Shown piece by piece: positions 1 to 7,955 of a stretch of DNA of 59,848 nucleotides. The position numbers and the translations under genes are program-made. This DNA comes from Thioalkalivibrio halophilus. GTDB lineage: Bacteria > Pseudomonadota > Gammaproteobacteria > Ectothiorhodospirales > Ectothiorhodospiraceae. The stretch is from NCBI RefSeq assembly GCF_001995255.1, contig NZ_MUZR01000016.1, forward strand, positions 1-59,848, in the 5' to 3' direction. The notes below the pieces were generated by a model. That model saw nothing but the letters and a program-made list of their open reading frames with translations, did not search any database and was not told the origin of the DNA. Numbering within the stretch: the stretch's first letter is position 1; every line of letters starts with the position of its first letter.

Positions 1-74
1 TCATCGACGGCATCGAGCAGACCGAACCGACCAACGACGAGGAATCCTCCATCACCGACCGGAGCGCCGCCTGA
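1..74 (+). CDS. 3' end of an unidentified gene
   Basis: An open frame enters from the left edge and stops at the TGA at 72-74, giving an acidic tail of about 23 residues that ends ITDRSAA. It converges with the diguanylate cyclase gene ending at 134, leaving a 59-base gap. The tail is too short to name a family, and a chance open frame cannot be excluded. I see no obvious terminator hairpin in the gap. Confidence 0.35.
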   Translation, partial: IDGIEQTEPTNDEESSITDRSAA

Positions 75-133
75 ACCAGCGATCACTCATACACCAGACT
101 TGACCATAACTCCGCCGGGGCCCGCCTGCCCCC

Positions 134-1552
134 CTATGCCGGATCGGGCGCACAGCGGACCTGGTTCCGCCCGCCTTCTTTCGCCTCGTACAGGGCCTCG
201 TCCGCGCGCAGGAGCAGCTGACGGCGCCGGTCGTCCGCCTCGTCACCCCCCGTGACCGGCCGCTCCCCGGCGACGCCCACGCTCAGGGTCACGTGCGCGG
301 CGGCCTCGGACTGGCTGTGTTCCAGACCCAGGGCCTCCACGGATGTACGCAGGCGCTCGGCGAAATCGCGGGCATCGCTCTGTTCGGCTCCCGGGAGAAC
401 CGCCACGAATTCCTCGCCGCCGTAGCGGGCGACCAGGTCGGAACTGCGGCGCGGGGTCTCGTCCAGGGCACGCCCGACTTCCTTGAGCACCCGGTCACCG
501 GCCTCGTGGCCGTAGTGGTCGTTGAAGGGCTTGAAGTAGTCGATGTCCATCAGGACCACGGCGATGGGCAGCGACTCCCGACTCGCCCGGTCCCACTCGC
601 GGGAATAGTGTTCGTCGAAATGACGCCGATTTGGGATCCCGGTCAGACCATCCATGTAGGAATACCGGAACAGCCGCTCGTTGGCCGCAGCCAGATCACG
701 CGCCAGTTCGCCCAGCTGGAGATGCGTGCGGATGCGCGCCAGGGCCACGGGGAAGTCCACCGGTTTGGTAACGTAGTCATTGGCCCCGGCATTGAGCGCC
801 TGAACGATGCTGTCGCTGTTGTACAGTCCGGTCACCATGATCACCGGCAATTCGGTCGGGCCGTACTTGCGGCGCACCCGGTCCAGCACCTCCTGGCCAT
901 CCATGTCCGGCATGACCACGTCCAGCAGGATCAGGTCGAAGTTTTCATCACCCAGCCGGGCCAGGGCGTGGAAGCCGCTGGTCACCGCCGACACGCGATA
1001 CCCCTCGCGCTCCAGACGCCGGGCGAGAATCTCGAGGTTGGAACGATTGTCGTCGACCACCAGGATCCGCGGCGCGTCTTCCGGCGCTTCCCCGGGCGGG
1101 GCGTCGGATGAAGCGCCCGTGGCATCGCCGGGCCCGGAGGCCTCGGGGCCGGGATCGGGATCGGCAAGACGCGTACGACTGCCGGCACGCACCATATCGG
1201 CCAGATGGTTGATGGCGTCTCCGATCTTGTCGAGATCTCCGTGCAGGCTCCCGGCCCCGGCCTCCGGAACTGCGGCGCGGACATCGGAATGCAGCCGGGT
1301 CAGATCGGACAGCACGTCGGTCCATTCGGCAAACTGGTCTTCCAGCGGCGGCCCGCCTTCCTCCGGAGTGCGAATGCGATTGACCTGCTCGAGGAGCTCG
1401 TGGGCCTTCTGCACCAGGGCGCTCAGCTGCTGCCCCGAACCACCATCGATGCCCGCATCCTCCAGGTCTTCCTGGACCATCTCGGCGTAACCGATGATGT
1501 GGTTCACCGGCGTGCGCAGGTCATGGCGGATATTGGTGTTCGCCGCGTTCAT
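134..1552 (-). CDS. DHp-receiver-GGDEF response regulator (diguanylate cyclase)
   Basis: Likely makes cyclic-di-GMP from two GTP under phosphorelay control and is the probable output of the operon. About 472 residues. An N-terminal segment (about 5-60) keeps a kinase H-box, HDLRTP with His10, and a second helix like the DHp domains of the two kinases in this operon, but no ATPase domain follows. A receiver spans about 162-280 with phospho-acceptor Asp211 (LLDVVMPDMDG) and Lys263. A GGDEF domain spans about 297-465 with intact GGEEF at 378-382 and an RxxD inhibition site at 369-372, so product feedback is likely. Its ATG overlaps the TGA of the preceding kinase gene (ATGA), which implies translational coupling. 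No TM segment. The domain calls are firm; the role of the orphan DHp is inference. Confidence 0.93.
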   Translation of the reverse strand: MNAANTNIRHDLRTPVNHIIGYAEMVQEDLEDAGIDGGSGQQLSALVQKAHELLEQVNRIRTPEEGGPPLEDQFAEWTDVLSDLTRLHSDVRAAVPEAGAGSLHGDLDKIGDAINHLADMVRAGSRTRLADPDPGPEASGPGDATGASSDAPPGEAPEDAPRILVVDDNRSNLEILARRLEREGYRVSAVTSGFHALARLGDENFDLILLDVVMPDMDGQEVLDRVRRKYGPTELPVIMVTGLYNSDSIVQALNAGANDYVTKPVDFPVALARIRTHLQLGELARDLAAANERLFRYSYMDGLTGIPNRRHFDEHYSREWDRASRESLPIAVVLMDIDYFKPFNDHYGHEAGDRVLKEVGRALDETPRRSSDLVARYGGEEFVAVLPGAEQSDARDFAERLRTSVEALGLEHSQSEAAAHVTLSVGVAGERPVTGGDEADDRRRQLLLRADEALYEAKEGGRNQVRCAPDPA

Positions 1553-3741
1553 TGCCCGAGATCCGTGTTGCTGGCGGAGGCATGGCGGTCAACGTGGGAA
1601 TGGATGGCCGCCAGCAGGTCGTCACGACTGACGGCCCCCTTCTGGAAGATATCTTCTACCCGCTCGAGAAGCCGGCCGCGTTCCGCGGCGGAAAGATCCC
1701 GGGCAGTAAGCACCAGCACCGGAATCTCGCCCCAGCGCTCGTGACGCTGCAGCTGGTCGAGAAAGGCGAAACCATCCATGCCCGGGAGCATCAGGTCGAG
1801 CAGGATGAGATCGACCCGGCCGTCCCGTTCCTCGAGACGGCGCAGCCCCGCCTGGCCGTCCTCGGCCTCGATCACCCGGCTGCCCTCGCAGTCGAGCTGG
1901 CGGCGGATCATTTCGCGGGTCTCGGCATCGTCCTCGACCACCAGGACCGTGCAGGTACAGCCGCAGCCCGGCGATCGTTCGCAGGTCTCCGGGGTTGCGC
2001 CCCAGGCGCAGGGCGGGGGCATCTGCCGACCGACGGCCTCGAGCAGGTAATGCCGTTCTACGGGCTTGGTGACATAGTCGGCCGCCCCCAGCATGAACCC
2101 CATATCCCGGTCGCGCAGCATGCTCAGCATGATGACCGGGATGTCGCGGGTGTCGGGGTCGTTTTTCAGCGCGGTCATCACCGCCCAGCCGTCCATGGCG
2201 GGCATCATCACGTCCAGGGTGATCAGGTCCGGGCGCTGCTCGCGGGCCAGGCGCAGCCCCTCCTCGCCTCCGGTGGCCAGCGTCACTTCGTAGCCTTCCG
2301 TGGCAAGGCTGCGCCGGATCAGGTCGCGCACGCTGGCATCGTCGTCGATCACCAGCACATGCCCGGGGCGGCAGCTTCGCGCGGACGGTGGTGCCACCGC
2401 GGCGGAGCCGGAGGCATCCCGGCCGGCGTCGGGTACCTCACCCTGCAGCGGCAGGCGCACCACGAAGGTCGAGCCCTCACCGGGTTCGCTGCTGACCTCG
2501 ATGTCACCGCCCATCATCCGGGCGAAATGCCGGCTGAGGGAGAGTCCGAGGCCCGTACCGCCGTACTTGCGCGTGGTGGACGCATCGGCCTGGGTGAACG
2601 GCTGGAACAGGCGCGCGAGCTGCTCCTCGGTAATGCCGATCCCGGTATCCCGGATTTCGAACTCGAGCGCAGCATCCTCGCCGTCCCGGACGGCCAGGCG
2701 GATCTCGCCATGGTCGGTGAACTTGGCGGCATTCGACAGCAGGTTGAACAGGATCTGCCGCAGCTTGGTCAGGTCCGCATGGATGGTCTCGTGTCGCGTC
2801 CCGTTCTCGAGCCTCAGCTCGTTGCCCCGCGACTCGACCAGGGGGCGTACGGTCGCGAGCACCTGGTCAATCTCGGGGGCCAGACTGAAATCCTCGAGAT
2901 AGAGATCCATGCGCCCGGCCTCGATCTTGGAGATGTCGAGGATGTCGTTGATCAGGGACAGCAGATGGCGACCGGCACTGATGATCTTGTCCGCGTCACC
3001 GGCGAGCTCGCCGACACCCGCATCCCCGGCCTCCTCGCTGAGGATTTCGGCGTAACCGATGATGGCGTTCAGCGGGGTGCGCAATTCATGGCTCATGTTG
3101 GCGAGGAAGGCGCTCTTGGCCTGATTGGCGGCCTCGGCGGCCTCCCGCGCCTGGCGGATCTGTTCCACCGCCTCGTGCTGACGGGTCACGTCGGCCATGG
3201 TGCCGATGGTCCCCACCGTGTTCCCGTCGCGGTCGGTCGACCGCGCCATGCGCACGTCCATCCAGCGCACGCTGCCGTCCTCACAGGTGATGCGCAGGGT
3301 CTCGGCGCAGTCCGCGGTGCTGCCTTCCATGAACGGCGCGCAGCGGGCCAGCCCCTTGTCGCGGTCCTCGGAATGCAGGATCTCGATCCAGTCGCGGCCC
3401 AGACAGCGGGCGGCGGGAATCCCCGTAATGCGCTCCCAGGCCGGGTTAAGCATCACGATCCGGCGCTCCCCGTCGGTCTCGAAGAGGATCTCCTGGACGT
3501 TGTCGAAGACCCGGCGCAGCCGTTCCTCCGAATCCGTCAGCCGGTGATTGGCCTGTTCCAGCTGCACCATGCGCTCGCGCGCAGTGGATTCCAGAGCGGC
3601 GTTGCGCTCGAACAGCGAGAAGCTGTCGCCCGCATCGTCCACCGCCCGTTCCACCCGGCGCATCAGTGCGGCGATGATGCGGTCCTTGCGCTCGAGCTCC
3701 GCTTCCAGCTCCCGGATGCGGTGTTCCTGATCAGCTTTCAT
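1549..3741 (-). CDS. soluble PAS hybrid histidine kinase with two receivers
   Basis: Cytoplasmic hybrid kinase of about 730 residues with no TM segment. Order: N-terminal coiled coil (1-70), PAS (about 72-190), HisKA with His218 in SHELRTP, HATPase (about 320-432, N-box [10 protein letters not shown]-boxes DTGIGI and GGTGLGL), receiver 1 (about 460-575, Asp510), receiver 2 (about 597-712, Asp649). The linker between receivers is cysteine-rich (Cys578, 587, 593, 595, 597), which is unusual. It overlaps the upstream FIST gene by 11 bases and the downstream GGDEF gene by ATGA. Co-occurrence with a FIST protein recalls the NosP/NahK nitric-oxide pair of Pseudomonas, so the FIST protein may regulate this kinase. 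The signal is inferred only from context. Confidence 0.94.
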   Translation of the reverse strand: MKADQEHRIRELEAELERKDRIIAALMRRVERAVDDAGDSFSLFERNAALESTARERMVQLEQANHRLTDSEERLRRVFDNVQEILFETDGERRIVMLNPAWERITGIPAARCLGRDWIEILHSEDRDKGLARCAPFMEGSTADCAETLRITCEDGSVRWMDVRMARSTDRDGNTVGTIGTMADVTRQHEAVEQIRQAREAAEAANQAKSAFLANMSHELRTPLNAIIGYAEILSEEAGDAGVGELAGDADKIISAGRHLLSLINDILDISKIEAGRMDLYLEDFSLAPEIDQVLATVRPLVESRGNELRLENGTRHETIHADLTKLRQILFNLLSNAAKFTDHGEIRLAVRDGEDAALEFEIRDTGIGITEEQLARLFQPFTQADASTTRKYGGTGLGLSLSRHFARMMGGDIEVSSEPGEGSTFVVRLPLQGEVPDAGRDASGSAAVAPPSARSCRPGHVLVIDDDASVRDLIRRSLATEGYEVTLATGGEEGLRLAREQRPDLITLDVMMPAMDGWAVMTALKNDPDTRDIPVIMLSMLRDRDMGFMLGAADYVTKPVERHYLLEAVGRQMPPPCAWGATPETCERSPGCGCTCTVLVVEDDAETREMIRRQLDCEGSRVIEAEDGQAGLRRLEERDGRVDLILLDLMLPGMDGFAFLDQLQRHERWGEIPVLVLTARDLSAAERGRLLERVEDIFQKGAVSRDDLLAAIHSHVDRHASASNTDLGQ

Positions 3742-4879
3742 CGTTCCCCAGCATGACCCCGGTCAGGGTCTGGTTGACGTGCAGTCCGCGGAACTGCTCG
3801 CCGTAGGTATTGAATCCGATCAACGGCAGGCCGCGCAGCGCCTCCGAACCGGCCTCCAGGGCATCGAGGCCGGTCAGTTCCAGGCGCCGGAAGATGCAGT
3901 CGCAGGCCAGCAGGAAGCGGGGCTCGCCATGGGTGTCGCGCAGCCGGTCGAAGCTCTCGCGGATGCTCCGGGCCAGATCCACTCCCCTCCCGAGCGCCAG
4001 CACCAGACCATCGTCGATCGCGCAGTAGAAGGTGAGACTGCCATCGGGGAGAGCCTGCTGAATGGAGCGCACATACCATTCCCCGCCGACCCGCAGCATC
4101 ACCGGGTGGCGCGCGAACACATGGCCGTCCAGCTCGGCGGGATCCACCCCCACCGCACGCGCGTAGGCCTCGGCCGCGGGCATGCCGTCGATTTCGTGGA
4201 CCTTGCGTGACGCCGGATCGGCGGCGGTCGTGACCATGCGGATGTCGGTGGGCTCGAAATGCTGAAACCGGAACAGATGGAACGGATGGCCGGAATCGAA
4301 CATCGCAACGACCGCCGCGCCCTCGTGGAAGGCCCCGTCGTGATACACCGCGGTACCCTCGAAGTGCATTTCGTCACCCGCCGAACCGCCGAACAACCCC
4401 ACTCCGTGAAGACTGCCATGCAGCGTGGCGGCCACCGCCTCCTCCTGCATGGACAGGCCGTCGATCAGCAGCAGTGCGAACTGGCGTTCCGGGTCAAGGC
4501 CGTCCGTGGCCACCTCGTCCACCAGCGTCTGAACGGTTTCCGTGGACCGGGTCGCGTCAAAATCGTCCAGCGGCGCGATCAGGCGGGTGGCCACCCGCAG
4601 ACGCGGCGAGCGGATCGAAGCCCCGGTCACGCTGCCGGCCACGTAGCCCGTGGAGCCGCTCAGCTCGCCGGCCGTGGTGCAGGCCACCACCGGGCGGCCA
4701 GCGAACGCCCGGGCAATGGCCCGGCCCAGGGCGTTGCGGTCATAGCGCGCGGAACAGAAGAGAAAGACCACCGAGGCGTCGGCGGCATCGAGTCCGGCGG
4801 CCACCTCGGCAATCGCTTCGTGCGGGTCGTCGGCGTGGCTGGAGGCCTGGCGGACGTCCGGCCCGACACCCGTGCTCAT
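3731..4879 (-). CDS. FIST-domain sensory protein (NosP-like candidate)
   Basis: A 382-residue soluble protein matching FIST_N (about 35-230) followed by FIST_C (about 235-365). The end of FIST_C is recognisable as GFNTYGEQF. FIST proteins bind small ligands; the Pseudomonas member NosP binds haem and senses nitric oxide, controlling an adjacent hybrid kinase. Here a hybrid kinase gene follows with an 11-base overlap, and a one-domain receiver gene precedes with an ATGA overlap, so a ligand-sensing partner for the kinase is a reasonable inference. Histidines are frequent (for example FHLFRFQHF near residue 207), but I cannot assign a haem ligand from sequence alone. No signal peptide, so a cytoplasmic location is expected. 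Confidence 0.88.
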   Translation of the reverse strand: MSTGVGPDVRQASSHADDPHEAIAEVAAGLDAADASVVFLFCSARYDRNALGRAIARAFAGRPVVACTTAGELSGSTGYVAGSVTGASIRSPRLRVATRLIAPLDDFDATRSTETVQTLVDEVATDGLDPERQFALLLIDGLSMQEEAVAATLHGSLHGVGLFGGSAGDEMHFEGTAVYHDGAFHEGAAVVAMFDSGHPFHLFRFQHFEPTDIRMVTTAADPASRKVHEIDGMPAAEAYARAVGVDPAELDGHVFARHPVMLRVGGEWYVRSIQQALPDGSLTFYCAIDDGLVLALGRGVDLARSIRESFDRLRDTHGEPRFLLACDCIFRRLELTGLDALEAGSEALRGLPLIGFNTYGEQFRGLHVNQTLTGVMLGNDES

Positions 4880-5259
4880 GCGGAGGCTCCGGCGCCATCC
4901 AGGTATGCATGGATCTTTTCCAGCAACCGCGGCATCTCCACCGGTTTGGTGTCGAAGTCATCGCATCCCGCCTCGAGGGCCTTCTCGCGATCACCCGTCA
5001 TCGCATGCGCCGTGAGGGCGATGATCGGGATGACGGCCGTATCCGCCTCCCCCTTGAGCGTCCGGCTGGCTTCCCAGCCATCCATCACCGGCAGGCTCAT
5101 GTCCATCAGGATCAGATCGGGGCGTTCGTCCCGCGCCAGCTGCACCCCCGTCGCACCATCCTCGGCAGTGGTCACCTCGAAGCCCTTGCGGGTCAGGCGC
5201 CGCGACAGCATGTCGCGGTTCATCTCGTTGTCTTCGACCAGAAGGATCCGGTTGCCCAT
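4876..5259 (-). CDS. single-domain response regulator (CheY/DivK-like)
   Basis: The 127-residue protein is a receiver domain only. It has the acidic pocket (VEDN near residue 8-11), phospho-acceptor Asp53 in LMDMSLPVMDG, Thr82 in IALTAHAM and a Lys in TKPV. With no output domain it is likely a phosphate shuttle or sink between the kinases of this operon. The start at 5259 lies 14 bases after the TonB receptor stop, and its stop overlaps the FIST start (ATGA). The sequence resembles the receivers attached to hybrid kinases, particularly the TALTAHAM-type family that works with hybrid sensors. Confidence 0.93.
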   Translation of the reverse strand: MGNRILLVEDNEMNRDMLSRRLTRKGFEVTTAEDGATGVQLARDERPDLILMDMSLPVMDGWEASRTLKGEADTAVIPIIALTAHAMTGDREKALEAGCDDFDTKPVEMPRLLEKIHAYLDGAGASA

Positions 5260-5273
5260 GGCTGCTCTCGCTC

Positions 5274-7373
5274 TCAGTAATTGACCGACAGGGTCATCTG
5301 CACGCGGCGCTCGACTTCGGGCGCGGCGCTTTCGCGGTGGCTGGAAGTGTTGAAGCCCTGCGCCGACAGTGCAAGCGAAGCGTTGTCGGTGAACTGGTAC
5401 CCGATCCGCCCGCTGAACAGGGTGTAGCTCGGAACATCCACTTCACGCATCTCGAACGGGCTTCCACCGCTTTCCAGCAGGGAGTATCCACTCACGTAGT
5501 TGCCGTAGAGATCAAACTCCCACGGGCCGGTAGCGTAACCCAGACGGGCGTTGATCTTGTGCCGCGAGCTGCTGTCCTCGTAGTCGATGGCCTTGACCGG
5601 GCTCCCGTCCGGCCCGTAGACGGAATCGTCGAGGTCATCGTTGACGCGCAGGTATGCATAGCTACCCTCCATGATCCAGTTGCGCGTGGTCCGGCTCAGA
5701 CCGACCTCGAAGCCGCTGGCGGAGGAATCGCCCACGTTGGTGAACATCACGTAGGGGACCTGATCGACCATTGTGTCGGGGTAAATCCCCGGGACGCTCT
5801 TGAGGTCCTTGTTGCGGGTGTGAAAGACCGAGGTCTTGAGGCTGGCATCCCATTGCGGGATTTCCCGATCCCAGGTCAGCGCCACATTGGTGACACGGGT
5901 GGGCTCCACCTCGGGGCTGCCGGCACCCCCGGCGAGGTTGCCCATCTGGGTGATGCCGTAATCGTTGGGATCGAGCAGGAACATGAAGCTCCCCTCGATC
6001 ATCGACGGCAGCTGGACCCCGCTGCCCGCCAGCAGACGGAAGGTGTCGTTGTCCGTGGCGCGGAAGACCAGACCGCTGTTCCAGCTGACCTCGTTGAGCG
6101 TAACGTCGTAGTCATCCTGCTCGTACAGCCAGGTATCGGGCAGCCTGCCACTGCGTCCCGAACTCAGTCGGTCGTAGCGCACGGCATTGTTCAGGGTCAG
6201 GCGCGGGGTCATCTGCCAGTCCCACATGCCGCCCGCAGCCCAGACGTCGTAACTCACCTTGCCGCCCTCGAACGGCAGGCTGTAGAGGACGTTGCGGCGG
6301 AACTCGCCGGTCATGCGAAAGGTGTGATCGCTGGCGGGCTTGATCAGGTTCTGGACGCGCGCAACGGTAATGCGGTTGTCGATCTGGGTGTCGCCGATGA
6401 ACGCATTGTTCATGTCCACGTGGGTGACGTTCTGATAGGCCGTCGCCTCGATCAGGCCGAAGTCGGTGTCGGCTCCCAGGTTGACCCGCAGCGACTGGTT
6501 GTCGTACTTCGCCTGGGTCAGACCATAGAACGGCAGCAGGTTGGTCTGGTCCGTACGAACGGTAGTGGCTTCGATGCCCACCTGGGTCCGATCACTGACC
6601 TGGAAGAGGGTATCGACGGCCGCGTGCCGGCGGCGCGAACGATCGAGCCGAAAGGGTTCGTCCACCGGGTGCGCATCGGTGTCGAACTCGTCGGCACCGT
6701 AGCCGCCCAGCGAGACCCGGGCCCCGCCGACGTCCCCGAATTGCGCCGTGTGCGTGAGCGAAACCTCCTGATACCCGTGATTGCCGGCGCGCACGGTCAC
6801 GTTGTTGTGATCGTCATAGAGCGGGCTGTAGGTGATGATGTTGACCACGCCGCCGACCGCGTTGAAACCGAACAGCGCCGCGTTGGGGCCCTTGACCACC
6901 TCGATCTGACGGATCTCGGAGAGATTGACCGGCAGTGCGCCCCAGCTGGTATAGCCGCAGTAGTCCTTGTAAACCTGGCGACCGTTGATCAGCACCAGCA
7001 GGCGCTGGGAATACGGGCGGTTATACCCGCGCACGGTGGCGTCTACCGCGGCGAAGCTGTGCCGCCAGACATCCACCCCCTGGACCTGGCGCAGCAGTTC
7101 CGGGATATCGGTCGCGCCGGAACGGCGGATATCTTCGGCGGAGATGATCTCCATGTCCGCCGGCACCTCGGTGCTGCGCTGAGGGGAGCCGGTCGCGCTG
7201 GTGGTCACCGGCTCCTGGAACAGATCTTCCAGCGCACCGTAGTCGATGGCCTGGGCCAGCGCCGGCGCGGGGACCATTCCCGCAGACAGCAGGGCAACGC
7301 CAACGGCGAGCGGGCGAACGCGAAAGTCGAAACCGGAAGGCAGGGGATTAAGGTTCATAACGGCGGCCATCAT
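5274..7373 (-). CDS. TonB-dependent outer-membrane receptor
   Basis: About 699 residues. A signal peptide (hydrophobic stretch about 20-40, cleavage after APALAQA) is followed by a plug domain (about 60-190, with RGYNRPYSQRLLVLINGR and GGVVNIITYS) and a beta-barrel ending in aromatic Tyr (LSVNY). A stretch EPVTTSAT just after the signal peptide may be the TonB box. There is no N-terminal STN signalling domain. The start at 7373 makes an ATGA overlap with the YfiR-like gene; a longer frame to 7505 lacks a signal peptide, and ATGs at 7370 and 7358 are alternatives. Placement inside a phosphorelay operon suggests substrate uptake or surface sensing feeding the kinases. The substrate is unknown. 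Confidence 0.92.
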   Translation of the reverse strand: MMAAVMNLNPLPSGFDFRVRPLAVGVALLSAGMVPAPALAQAIDYGALEDLFQEPVTTSATGSPQRSTEVPADMEIISAEDIRRSGATDIPELLRQVQGVDVWRHSFAAVDATVRGYNRPYSQRLLVLINGRQVYKDYCGYTSWGALPVNLSEIRQIEVVKGPNAALFGFNAVGGVVNIITYSPLYDDHNNVTVRAGNHGYQEVSLTHTAQFGDVGGARVSLGGYGADEFDTDAHPVDEPFRLDRSRRRHAAVDTLFQVSDRTQVGIEATTVRTDQTNLLPFYGLTQAKYDNQSLRVNLGADTDFGLIEATAYQNVTHVDMNNAFIGDTQIDNRITVARVQNLIKPASDHTFRMTGEFRRNVLYSLPFEGGKVSYDVWAAGGMWDWQMTPRLTLNNAVRYDRLSSGRSGRLPDTWLYEQDDYDVTLNEVSWNSGLVFRATDNDTFRLLAGSGVQLPSMIEGSFMFLLDPNDYGITQMGNLAGGAGSPEVEPTRVTNVALTWDREIPQWDASLKTSVFHTRNKDLKSVPGIYPDTMVDQVPYVMFTNVGDSSASGFEVGLSRTTRNWIMEGSYAYLRVNDDLDDSVYGPDGSPVKAIDYEDSSSRHKINARLGYATGPWEFDLYGNYVSGYSLLESGGSPFEMREVDVPSYTLFSGRIGYQFTDNASLALSAQGFNTSSHRESAAPEVERRVQMTLSVNY

Positions 7374-7933
7374 CGTTCGGTGATCATCATGCGGAAGGAG
7401 GATGCAAAGCCCACATCGCTTTCCCGGGCCGCCTCGCGGCTGACCACGATCTGGACCCGCGGCTGGCTCGCCACCGCCATCACGCAATAGCCCGCATCCA
7501 CGCATGCCATGTCCGAAGCGATGGTGATCAGGCCGCGACGGCTCGCCGCACTGTAAACATCCGTGGCCTGGTCTCCGGCGAGTCCGTCGGCCAGCAGGAC
7601 GGCTTCCTGGCGGTCCAGGGCCCCCAGCTCGTCGGCCGCCATCAGGGTCGGCACGAGACGGATCCGTCCCTGCGGACCACCGCCGCCCATGGCATCGGCC
7701 ATGCGACGCGCATGAGCCTCGGAAGCGGAATCGCCGGCGGCGTAAACCACGGCTACGGGCATGTCACCCCTGGGTCGATGGTCCAGGAAGCTCAGGGCTC
7801 GGGTGGCCACGCGCAGGTCCCGGTCGGGATCGGCGACAGCAAGGGCCGGATATCCGAGTGCCAGTATCACGCCGCAGCAACAGGCGGCGGCCGTCAGTGT
7901 CAGGCGCCTTCTGCGCGCGTCTCTTGCTGCCAC
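7370..7933 (-). CDS. YfiR-like periplasmic protein (DUF4154)
   Basis: About 187 residues from a GTG at 7933 that has a good ribosome site (GGGAGGT) a few bases upstream. This start gives a clean signal peptide (Arg-rich start, CCCGVILALG core, cleavage near AVAD). A longer ATG frame to 8005 would overlap the kinase gene by 50 bases and bury the signal. The C-terminal half matches YfiR/DUF4154: the segment SRRGLITIASDMACVDAGYC followed by VQIVVSREAARESDVGFASS. The paired Cys in CVDAGYC recalls a structural disulfide of YfiR. In Pseudomonas, YfiR represses the diguanylate cyclase YfiN from the periplasm; here the natural partner is the membrane kinase encoded just upstream, or the TonB receptor. 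Confidence 0.82.
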   Translation of the reverse strand: MAARDARRRRLTLTAAACCCGVILALGYPALAVADPDRDLRVATRALSFLDHRPRGDMPVAVVYAAGDSASEAHARRMADAMGGGGPQGRIRLVPTLMAADELGALDRQEAVLLADGLAGDQATDVYSAASRRGLITIASDMACVDAGYCVMAVASQPRVQIVVSREAARESDVGFASSFRMMITER

Positions 7934-7955
7934 GTGACCTCCCGAGAGCGAGTCT

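Noticed and set aside
1552-3756. Long plus-strand open frame opposite the PAS hybrid kinase
   Set aside because: Antisense shadow of a GC-rich gene; no domain, and the kinase domains on the minus strand are unambiguous.
5337-7490. Long plus-strand open frame opposite the TonB receptor
   Set aside because: No signal peptide, domain or ribosome site; the receptor on the other strand explains the region.
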